Positions 55,085-64,000 of a stretch of DNA of 64,000 bases are shown here, piece by piece. Each line of letters starts with the position of its first letter. Position 1 is the first letter of the stretch. Under the pieces are notes generated by a model that had not been told where the DNA came from, did no database searches, and saw nothing but the letters and a program-made list of their open reading frames with translations. The DNA is from Marsupella aquatica (Eukaryota > Marchantiophyta), in the NCBI GenBank assembly GCA_973895155.1, contig OZ316891.1, forward strand, positions 23,560,001-23,624,000, read 5' to 3'. The position numbers were made by a program, and so were the translations under genes.

Positions 55085-55810
55085 ATGTGTTTAGCTTACT
55101 ATAAATGTAACCTTTCTCAGTTTTGGAGCAATTTAATAAAGCGTTGCTTGTCTACTGCAATTCTTTGCAGATTTGCTGTTTGGTTCTTGGAGCAGTGTGT
55201 AGTTCCTTTGGTGTGTAGGTTTTTAAAAATTAGTTGCTTTGTTTTGCAGGGACATTCTAGCGCAAGGCAGAAAGTGGGGAAGTTTAGGGTCCGAGCAAAG
55301 GTTGGCCCCCGTACCCTGTTTGTTGTTGCCTTGTCATTTTGTTGGAGTGAGCACAATCTCAGTCTAGGGGCACTAAAGATGGTTGTGACACGCAGTGCAT
55401 TGTCTGAGTACCATCAACAGAAGGGTGAGCGATTCCGTGTGAAGATGATTCACAATGGGGTCGTGCCTGCAAACTGTGTTGTGACCTGGGGCTATCCAAG
55501 TCTGCCTCACCACCATTACAGGAGGCTGAATACATCCCCACTAGTCCCAAACAGTATGTTAAACAGACACTTGGGGTGTTGGATGAGGACTGTGTCTTCC
55601 TGGAGGCTTGTCTCCATTGTCACACCCAAACATGTGATTGTTGTAGGGGAGGTCACTCAAACATAGTGCAGACTTTTGCACAGTACATGGCAAGAATGGC
55701 ATGGGGCGGTTGCCTAGCATGGAATACTTGTCATTTCATCAATGATTGTGTCTGTGGTGGGACACGTGCAGGTTCTGCCCGTGATGATGATGCACATTCA
55801 AGTTGCTGAC
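55085..55810 (+). other. Unassigned open frames
   Basis: Frames 55085-55666 and 55576-55809 overlap. The second is Cys/His-rich (CLHCHTQTCDCCRGGH, CHFINDCVCGG), possibly a zinc-binding exon of the PHD-type gene downstream. A TTGTAG acceptor-like site lies at about 55838. I cannot join them into a gene. Confidence 0.35.
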
Positions 55811-56029
55811 TTCTAATCTGCATTCCTCATATTGTAGGATGGATCAAAGGAGCCCACAAGGAAGTGATGCCCCTTGTGGAGGCTACTGGCTGTGATTGCT
55901 GGTGGACTGTTGCTCCTTCTGGTACATCACATGCCTGTCCCTAATTTTTGAAGGTAATTTTGCAGATCTTGTTCAGCATGGCACACATCGCTCGTCAGTT
56001 GCTAGATCCAAGATTTGGGCATATGGAGC

Positions 56030-56672
56030 ACCTTCGTATGGATCCCCCTTGCTGTTTTGAATGTGACAAGGGAGGAACTGTTTTGTTCTTGATGGCCCTT
56101 GTGGTTGCCATTTTCATTATGTAGTTGATGGCCACAAGCCTGATGAAGAAGATGGCCATGGACCTACATGTCAGCGCATTGTCATTTCCAGAGGTCATGA
56201 TTGGGCTGCAGCTTGGCTCTGTGACCTCTGTTAGCAAAACAGAGGAAGATGTTTTGGTTGTGGGCTCCTTGGCAGAACCTTGAGACCCAGCACAGACGAG
56301 CCCCTTGTGGTCTAGTGTTCTCATGATGATTGCTACTCATTTTACCATGTGGGTTGCCTCCGGACACTTCTGCAATTGGGGAAAATGCCATTCACCTGCC
56401 ATCCAGATAACCCTGATGCACATCCCGATGCTTTTATATGCCCACGACATTACTGTGAGGTCTGTAAGGAGTATCGGGAGGGCATTTGGGACTTTGTCCA
56501 ATGTCGTAGATGCCCTCGTGCATGGTGTTGTGATGAAGGACCAACAGCAGACAAGCACTTGAGGAGAGGGGTGAGGGGCCGAGACACCTGGGACATTGGA
56601 CAGTGGCACATGATTTACTATAATCACCATGTCATTCCAAAGGGTTTTGATATCCCTAGTACCCATGACTAG
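56030..56672 (+). pseudogene. EDM2-like PHD-finger gene fragment
   Basis: Two PHD-type pieces in shifting frames. The first, at about 56050-56120, is CFECDKGGTVLF then DGPCGCHFHYVVDG, after a one-base shift. The second, at about 56400-56560, is ICPRHYCEVCKEY then FVQCRRCPRAWC. The CxRCPRAW signature with an upstream CPxHxCxxC is typical of the plant EDM2 chromatin-regulator PHD region. Frames are broken and no methyltransferase-like part is visible. It may be a host pseudogene or a fragment captured by the adjacent transposase-like element. Confidence 0.5.
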
Positions 56673-56752
56673 ACACATAATGACTGCTACAAATTCCACC
56701 ATCTTACAAACTTCAACCTTTTTTGTAGTGGACCCATAAGACAACCTAAATT

Positions 56753-56862
56753 ATATGAACTTAAGTATTTGGTTGAATGCTATGGACTTAAGTATTTGGT
56801 TGAATGCTATGGACTTAAGTATTTCGATGAATGAAAGGGACCTAAGTATTTGGTTGAACAAA
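56753..56862 (+). repeat. 27-bp tandem repeat at the start of the transposase-like frame
   Basis: About four units of GGACTTAAGTATTTGGTTGA plus ATGCTAT. In the frame of the following gene they encode LKYLVECYG repeats, with a stop in the third unit. Confidence 0.85.
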
Positions 56863-59335
56863 ATGGAGAGGAGGGAGGAAAGCCTGATACGCCAATCTGT
56901 GTCATGTCCTTCAAAGAAGGGCAGACTCTGGCAGATTTTTGTCTAAAATGTGTTGGTGCAGTAAAGTTTGACTTTGATTTTTGGGATGAGAGGTTGCCTG
57001 GTCGAGTCCAACGCTTTTCAGAGAAGACTGTTGGGGTGACTGAACTTCAAGGGACAATTTACGTGATTGCAGAATTACCCTCAGTTGCCTTGCCTACGGA
57101 GAGGGTCACTATTGGTTCCTCTCATTCATCTGCTGCCACTGTGTCCAATGTGGCAGGCACGACTCCATTGTCTCAAGGACAAACACAAGGGGTGCCAGTA
57201 CAGGCTACTGTACAGCCTGTCACAGGCTCCTTTGAGTCTCACCTCATGTTTGAGGTTGCATCAAAGGCATGGAATGATGAGTGGTTGAAGCTACAATCCT
57301 GGGTAAACCAGAAGGGCTTTGGTGAGCACAAGTGGAAAGTGCAGACGTGGGATGAGGGAGGGGAGTGTCGAGGTCATCTTGAATGCTTAGAGTGTAGGGA
57401 GACTTATGGGAATGCAGCCACTTCACAGGTGCTCAAGTCCATCGCAAATTGCTTTAGCAACTTCAAGACAAAGCACCTGACCAACCCTAAACACAAGAAG
57501 AACTGGTGTAAGCGAAGGGGTTTAGCTAGAGCTTTGGTGACGGCTGCTGACACTATACAGCAACCACTGTTTGATCATAGTATGCAAATAGGGGCTGGTG
57601 TGGAAATTGTGGGAAAGTTGAATGCAAAGGTAGGTGGGGTGGTAGAAGTGTTCTCTATCACACCATCTCCCATTGATCCAACATTTGCACAGAGGTCATT
57701 CCTGTTTAAGGTGAGATGTATAGTCTGTGGCAAGCTACATACTGACATGTGCCCTAAGAAATCCAATTTGGAACACAATTTAAGGCAACACCTTGTCAGT
57801 CGAGATCATATGGATGCACTTGAGAACATCGTCACCAGTACCCAGGCTGCACTGAGGGCAGGGAAGAAGGGGAGACCAAGGAAGCCTAATGCTCGTGATC
57901 TGTTTCCATCTCAAAATTCTATTCTGAATTTCTTTAGAGAGGACAGCTCTGCTGCAAGGAGCAGTTCAGGCAGAGGTGGGTTGTATTCCTCCGTTGAGCC
58001 AAGTTTAAGTTTGCTTTGTTGGGGTCTGTGGGAGTCAGAGGTCAAGTGGACAGGGGATTCTATGGCTGAGAAGGGCATACTTGATGATCAAGAGGGAGGG
58101 AATGTCTGGGACTGTGACCGTACCACCTGTGCTGAGGTTTTCAATGTAACTAGCCAGTCAGTTATTGGTATACAAGGTTGTTTTAGGCACAAGCAATGTC
58201 ACAGGGTGTCCATTAATGGACGTGGTTTTGAAAACCTCACTTGCACTCTATGTTAATGGACATAGGCGTGGTGCTTTTGGGGGCAAGGAAGGGTTGTGGG
58301 ATTTCCTGACAGATGTAGCTAAGAACTTGCAGAGAGTTGCTAAGGGTTATCGATACAGTAAGAGAACCAAGGCCTTTTCCCAAGCCATGTTCCAGTTTGG
58401 AGGTAGACAAGTGGCTCATTGTTTCTAGGCAAACCTAGGTGGTCCAGGTCTGAAGACCTTTAAATGTGATAGAGCAAAACTACCACCCTTTAGAGCTGGC
58501 ATTCAAAAAGAGATATTCCAGGAGGTGTGCAGAGTACTATGTGCATCAAAGCAGTCACTTGGAATTTCAGGAGATGTACCAGTAATGTTTGCTGAGGATG
58601 AAACAAGGATAAAAGAGAGACCCAGGTTTGTGTTTTTGTCTCTGTAGTAAATTAGCTTGTTCTTTTCAATGTGTTGGATGAGTTTGCACATCATGAGCTG
58701 ATGTCTGTATTGTATTGTGTGTGACAGATGGGAAGCTAAATATGACACCCTCATTGGTTTCTGTGGCCCCTTAGAGGAGCACACATGTTCTTTTGGCTTG
58801 GAAGTACTGGTTGGAGCAGGTACTGAAGGGTATGACAAGACTGTAAGTACTTTTGAGTAGTATGCCAAAGGCATGTATGCTAGAGTAATCATTGTCAATC
58901 CTCTACATGCAAAGATGCCTAAATTGGCATTGTGTGTTCTACCAACATGTAACAAGTTTAGAGCTCCCTGGGTAAGAGAGCATTGGGTGCAGCTGAAGTC
59001 CATGTGGGACACACATTGCAGAGACAGTGTTGGTCCTTTGTTGGGCCATGCTAGTGATGGTGATGCTCGTTGTAGGAAATTGATGATGGAAGATTATACT
59101 GCTATGAATGGTTCCTTTCCTAGGTACAGTGTAGGATGGGTTGGGTGGCAATACTCAGTGTCCATACTTCCGAATGGAGATCTATATGGTTTTGGAGACC
59201 AAGACCCACCTCACAATGGCAAGAAGGCAATTAACCCATTGGACCGAGTGTCTGCTATGTTAGTTCTTGGTGATCAACATGCATCTTTGTCATATGTCAT
59301 ATTGTTGTGTGACAATGGAGAGACTTGCAACTCGC
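56850..59335 (+). pseudogene. Transposase-like gene with zinc finger, AT-hook and PIP box, cut by a copia element
   Basis: The frame 56850-58256 is open for 468 codons. It holds Cys/His modules (CRGHLECLECRETYG; CIVCGKLHTDMC then HNLRQHLVSRDH, BED/C2H2-like), an AT-hook-like KKGRPRKP at about 57868 and a perfect PCNA-interaction (PIP) motif QNSILNFF at about 57913. Later exons or shifted frames (58165-58428, 58873-59335) include VGPLLGHASDGDARCRKLMMEDY, GDQDPPHNGKKAINPLDR and AMLVLGDQHAS. That block resembles a widespread eukaryotic transposon-encoded family whose name I cannot fix. A GTAAGT at about 58842 may be a donor. The gene is interrupted at 59335 by the copia LTR, with its 3' end outside the window. 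Confidence 0.5.
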
Positions 59336-59466
59336 TGTTGTGTTCCATTATGGGTGTGACTTATATAGTCACCATAGGGTTACATGTTGGGGTTGGTGTT
59401 AACCCATGTTACCCCTTCAGGATAGGGTTAGGGGTTAACCATGGTCTAGAGTAAATGGTTACAACA
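59336..59466 (-). repeat. Copia 3' LTR (131 bp)
   Basis: The ends are the inverted pair TGTTGT and ACAACA. On the minus strand it starts TGTTGTAACC after the polypurine tract AAGGGGAAG (59467-59475) and ends GGAACACAACA. It contains GACTATATAAGTC, a TATA box. The LTR is very short, in strong contrast to the giant gypsy LTRs nearby. Confidence 0.85.
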
Positions 59467-59828
59467 CTTCCCCTTGGAGAGTTTAGGGGTATAAAATCAC
59501 CACACTACTAACCCTATGTTTATTTTTGGTGCTGCCCCATTAAAACCTTCTGCTTTCTTCATAAGGAAAAAGGGTTCTAGCCACCATTAGTAGGATTTTC
59601 TTAAATTTGCACTAAGGTGAGTCTACCTTATAATTTGTCCAAATGTAAAGTTTAATTTGGGTCCCCTATTACTAAAACTACTTCCCCTTAGTTTAAATGG
59701 GGTGTTTACGATAATAATTATTCTATCTTGTATTGGTATGAGAAATCGTATTCTGTCTATGTATACAGGAATGAAAGTTTTAGGTTGCATCGTCGTCGAG
59801 TCGGCTGTCGTCTGTCGGCTTGAGCTGC

Positions 59829-62800
59829 TCATTCAAACTGTGGAGTTTCTCTCGTTTGTGTGTCGACGGGCGGGCGCAATGTCGACAATCTTGTCATGCC
59901 GATCGCTGCTACGTGCTTTCGATGGAGGCTGGCGGGTAATGGCTTCGTGAATAGATCAGCACAGTTCTCCTGGGAGCTCTTCCAGTGCACATTGATGTGC
60001 TGCCCTATCTGTTCATGGGTAAAGAAAAATTTTGGGTCGATATGCTTCGTGCGGTCTGTCTTCATATATCCTGCATTGATTTGGTCCACGCAAGCTTTGT
60101 TATCTTCATGGATAATCGTCGGTTTGGTGAGTAGTGGCTTACCAGTATTCTTGCGGATGTGGTTTATGATGTTTCGAAGCCATAGCGCTTCTCTTGTTGC
60201 TTCGTAAAGAGCTATTACTTCTGAATGATTGGACGATGTGGTAGTCAAGGTTTGTTTTGTACTGCGCCATGATATTGCTGTGTTGCCTTGCAAGAAGACA
60301 TAACCAGTCTGAGATTTCGAGTCATGCGGATCGGATAGATATCCAGCGTCCGCGTATCCTTGCAGTTCATCCGGGTTATCATTGGCGAAATACAGGCCCA
60401 TATCCATGGAGCCTTGAAGATAACGAAATAGTCGTTTGATGCCGTTCCAGTGGCGAATAGTAGGTTGGGCGCTATGTCGTGCCAAGAGACTCACTGCAAA
60501 TGAAATGTCGGGACGGGTGTTGTTCGCCAGATAGAGGAGAGCTCCGATTGCAGATAAATAAGGCTTGTCTGCATCAAGAAGTGGTTCATTTTCTTGTCTC
60601 CTTCTAAACATATCTTTAGTGGTGTCCAGGGATCGCATCTCCATGGGAGTCGAGACTGAGTAAGCATTCTGCATGTTAAACTGTCGAAGAATTTTCTTTG
60701 TGTAAGTTGATTGACTAATAAACATACCTTGTGGCAGGTGGTCGAACTGTAGACCGAGGCAATACGTCGGTTCTCCCAGTTCTTTCATTTCGAAGATGCC
60801 CTTCATTGTATTAATAGTCTGCTTTAATAGCTTGGGGGTGCCGAACAGATTGACGTCATCAACATATAGTGCTAATATCACGAACTCAGGTGCTAGGTGT
60901 TTTATAAAAATGCAAGGGGCGAGGTCGTCTCCTATAAAGCCAAGAGTCTGCATCTTAGTTTTGAATGTCTGATACTAGATGCGTCCGCTCTGTTTCAGTC
61001 CGTTTATTGATTTAAGGACTTGCACAGCAAATGCCTGCTGTCCAGTCCCATATTTACCTGGGTACTGGAGTGGTTCTTTGAGTGTGTTGCCACTGCTCAA
61101 CACTAGGCCTTTAATGTCATCATCAGGGACAATCTGTCGAAGTCCCGACTTCATGTCCTGACTTAGGGTATGTATATTCTTCCCCTGGATGTGCTCTACC
61201 ACTCTTTCGAGCAATTCCTTTGGAGCTTTCATATATATTTCGGAGTCTAAGACTCCATATAGGTACGCAGTTACCACGTCCATGAGTATGTTTTTGAGTT
61301 TATGCTTTCTTGAAAAAGATATTAAGTACCTAAAGGTAGTTACATCCATAACTGGCGAATAGGTTAAATCGTAATCCCTTCCAGGGATTTGGGTGTAGCC
61401 TTTCGCTACAAGCCTTGCTCGATATCTTATGACATCTCCTTGGGCATTGCGTTTTCTAACGAATATAAAACGACTATCTGTATAGTCATTCTTTGGTTGT
61501 ACAACCTTAACTGGGCCGAATACTTGTCTTTTGATTAATGCGTCCATTTCTGTATTGATAGCCTCTCTCCACTGTGGCCAATCGGGCCTTTTCTGTGCTT
61601 CTTTGATTGTATAGGGATCAGGTGTATCATTTGAGATGGATTGGGCTATATGATAAGCAAACTGCTCGTCTATTATTGTGTTTGATCGAGCATAAATGTG
61701 TCCTGTGTGTGTGTATTGAATAGACATTTCTTCATTATCTGGTGCCCTCTTTTTCTCTGGTTCGATACTGACCAGATTAAATGTGGTTTCAGTATTTACC
61801 GTTTGTGCACGTCTCTGGCGAGGGCGAGAATCAGTGGATCCTAGTGGGCGTCCTCTCTTCGCCTTAGGTAAGGTTTCCTTTGCTTGAGTTGGCAGCAGCT
61901 GAATCCGAGCTGGGGTATTGACTGCTTCAACATGTGATCTGGTCACATTTGCTGTGTCATTGAAAGCGTCAGGAATCTTTTCCAACATTTCGTGGAGATG
62001 TAATAAGCGCCTTACCTCCTCGTCTGCACTTTGAGTTCTTGGATCTTGATTGAGTAGATTTCTGCTATTCCAATTGAGCTGTACTGGTGTTATGTCGTGT
62101 GATGTAGTTGGCGCCTTAAGTAATGAGGGGAAAATTTCCTCATAGAAATGGCAGTCAGCGTGTCTTGCTTTAAATACATCAGCTGTGCTAGGTTCCAGAT
62201 AGCGGATAATAGACGAGGAGTCATGGCCAATATAAATACCTTCTCTCCTCTGTGGGCCAAGTTTGGATCGATGTGGCCCAAGGATGGGTACCATCACTTT
62301 ACATCCGAATACTCTAATGTGTGAAAGATCAGGGGGTAAACCGAATGCAAGGTGATGAGGGGTTTTAGTATTAAATGCTGACGGCCGATACTTAAGCAAA
62401 GTTGTTGCATGGAGGACAGCGTGTCCCCATGCTGAAGGTGGTAGTTTAGAGTTCAATAGAAGTGGCCTTGTTATCATTTGAATCCTTTTTATGACTGACT
62501 CTGCTATGCCGTTCTGGAAATGGACGTAAGGAACTGAGTATTCAATGTCGATCCCCGCTGTCATACAGAAGTCGTCAAATGCTCTGGAGGTAAATTCCCC
62601 TGCCCCGTCCACTCGCGATTTCTTAATTGGACAATCTGGGAATTGTACTCGAAGTTTTAATAAGTTGGCTAAGATTCTGGCAAAGACCAGGTTACGAGTA
62701 GAAATTAATGAAACTTGGAGCCATTTAGTTGAAGAGTCTACAATGGCTAAAAAATATCTGAAAGGCCCACTTGGAGGGTGTATTGGCCCGCAGACATCAG

Positions 62801-63647
62801 CATTTAGACGTTCCAGGAATTTAGGGATAGTATAGATGGTCTTTTGTGTAGCTGGGCGTGTACTCAGCTTCCCCTGAGAACATGCCAGACATTGCTTATG
62901 ATTTATAGATGGACGCACTCCTTTAGGGATTCCTCGTGAGTCATTGATGATGCTATGGTACATATTTATTCCCGGGTGCCCCAGTCGACAGTGCCAGAGG
63001 TATGTAAGATTATTTGATTCTGCTGTGGCATAGTTCGCTGTTATTGGGGCTGCATATAAACCCGGGGGTATTAGAGGTAGTATCTCTTTGATTTGAATTC
63101 CATCTGTGGTCATGGCTACTATTTGCAAAGTAGGTTTCTGCTGGAGCATTGCTGTGCGGAGTTGATAATTATTAGCAACAACGTCTTTGAAGCTAATCAA
63201 ATTTCGAGTAGCTTTTGGTGCAAAGATAGCTGCTTCGATGTTAATGACTGTTCCTTGGGGAAATTTGACAGTAGCCTTTCCTGTTCCTTCCTCAATCTTA
63301 TTCGTACCTGATATGGTTGTCATTACCCTGGCAGATGGAGTGATGTCTTGGAAATAACTCCTATCTTTTAGGATAGTGTGGGATGTCCCACTATCAATGA
63401 TACCTAAATTGGGATCGTTGGAGGAGGGATATGGTGGCTCTGCTGTCACCAGATGAGCTTCAGCGTTGGATTGGTCTATCATATCAGTTTCTTCTCGATA
63501 AGATGGTAGCTCCTCTTCCAATTCCATATAGTTGCCATCTGGATTTTGCTTTAACTTAGCTCTTGCTTCTGAGTGCCTCTTAGCCGCTTGGTCAGAAGCC
63601 CAGCAGTCTTTCTTTAGGTGGCCAATTTTTCCACATCTATAACACAT
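59829..63647 (-). pseudogene. pol: Copia gag-pol: zinc knuckle, protease, integrase, RT, RNase H (two nonsense codons)
   Basis: One frame from gag through pol. The entry covers the zinc knuckle CYRCGKIGHLKKDC, protease IDSGTSHT, the integrase zinc finger (HCRLGHPG to CLACSQGK) and DDE core (LNADVCGPI, VDGAGEFTS, NGIAESVIKR), RT (FIFVRKRN, RLVAKGYTQ, DVVTAYLYG, and the YVDD box at about 60870) and RNase H (GYADAGYLSD, IHEDNKACVDQ, ADLFTKPLP), ending at TGA 59829-59831. A single TAG at 60975-60977 splits the RT, at a position where related elements have Trp. A TGA at 63732-63734 lies between gag and the zinc knuckle. The element is otherwise complete in this part and looks young. Confidence 0.9.
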
Positions 63648-63731
63648 TCGGTCTTCTCGTGTGTTGTCAGATGATTGGGCGTGACCTCTGCCGCATCCTC
63701 TTCCTCTACCCCGGCCACGGCTTCTGCTGCC

Positions 63732-64000
63732 TCAACCTCTGGTATTTTCATACTGATTTCCCCTTCCACTATAATTTGAGTTGCGACCTCGTCCTCTATA
63801 TCCACCTCTTTGTGTACCCCGGCCTCTTATATTTCGTTGTTGGTCTTCTGGGGCATTGTAATTAATTTCTGGTTTCTGTGGTATTGGTGCAGTGCCTGGT
63901 GGTCGTTTCCTTGCATTCTGTAGAGAGACAATTTGTTGTTTCTCCTCTACTAGGAGATGTGCAATTAAGTTAGAATAAGTTGTGAATTGCATATTCCTGT
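63732..64000 (-). pseudogene. gag: Copia gag, C-terminal part (partial at window edge)
   Basis: Gly/Arg-rich RGG-type stretch (RGRGTQRGGYRGRGRN) ahead of the zinc knuckle, typical of copia gag nucleocapsid regions. It ends at TGA 63732-63734, replacing an Arg codon in the frame that continues into pol. The start is outside the window. Confidence 0.8.

Larger units (their letters stand above)
59336..64000 (-). mobile_element. Ty1/copia element on the minus strand (5' part outside window)
   Basis: The 3' LTR is at 59336-59466 and the polypurine tract beside it, and gag-pol runs leftward from the window edge. It lies inside the transposase-like gene. The five bases before the LTR are CTCGC, the expected target duplication, whose partner would be beyond the window. 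Confidence 0.9.

Overview
This window looks like intergenic chromosome from a plant-lineage eukaryote with a repeat-rich genome. A streptophyte alga such as a charophyte is my guess, but species identity is inference. The evidence is plant-style Ty3/gypsy and Ty1/copia elements, a CACTA-type transposase, GT-AG introns and EDM2-like PHD fingers. I see no intact single-copy host gene, rRNA, tRNA or CRISPR. Almost everything is nested mobile DNA, and many reading frames are broken by one or a few nonsense codons.

Layout. 1-7047: 3' half of a Ty3/gypsy element (pol plus a 4.6 kb 3' LTR that itself carries a large ORF). 7048-7513 and 19003-19830: one older LTR-like sequence split by a DNA transposon. 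7514-18999: an 11.5 kb DNA transposon with GGGGG-type terminal inverted repeats and a TAA target duplication. It encodes a MULE/SWIM-type transposase (minus strand), a ParB-like plus DNA-methyltransferase-like protein in four exons (plus strand) and a small acidic protein, and it is studded with a 13-bp GC palindrome. 20660-25169: a diverged, 5'-truncated relative of the same transposon. 26047-31541: a rearranged gypsy copy with an inverted LTR terminus. 31542-33426 and 44274-46620: a minus-strand gypsy LTR of a second family, interrupted by the next element. 33427-44268: a gypsy element with both coding LTRs, flanked by the 5-bp duplication ATTCC. 46816-48430: CACTA transposase fragment and its upstream region. 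50653-54628: a solo LTR of a third gypsy family, flanked by GTTGT, with an intact 869-codon gene and TATA box. 54634-59335: degenerate gene fragments (BRCT-like, PHD fingers) and a transposase-like gene with a PIP box. 59336-64000: a Ty1/copia element on the minus strand.

The main discovery candidate is the gypsy group, called here families F1, F2 and F3. Its LTRs are about 4 kb or more and contain a roughly 870-1,210-codon gene wholly inside the LTR. The boundaries are fixed by exact 5-bp target duplications for F1 and F3. The three families share the encoded core domain and a short LTR hairpin with a compensatory base change. The second candidate is the ParB/methyltransferase-carrying DNA transposon with its palindrome family.
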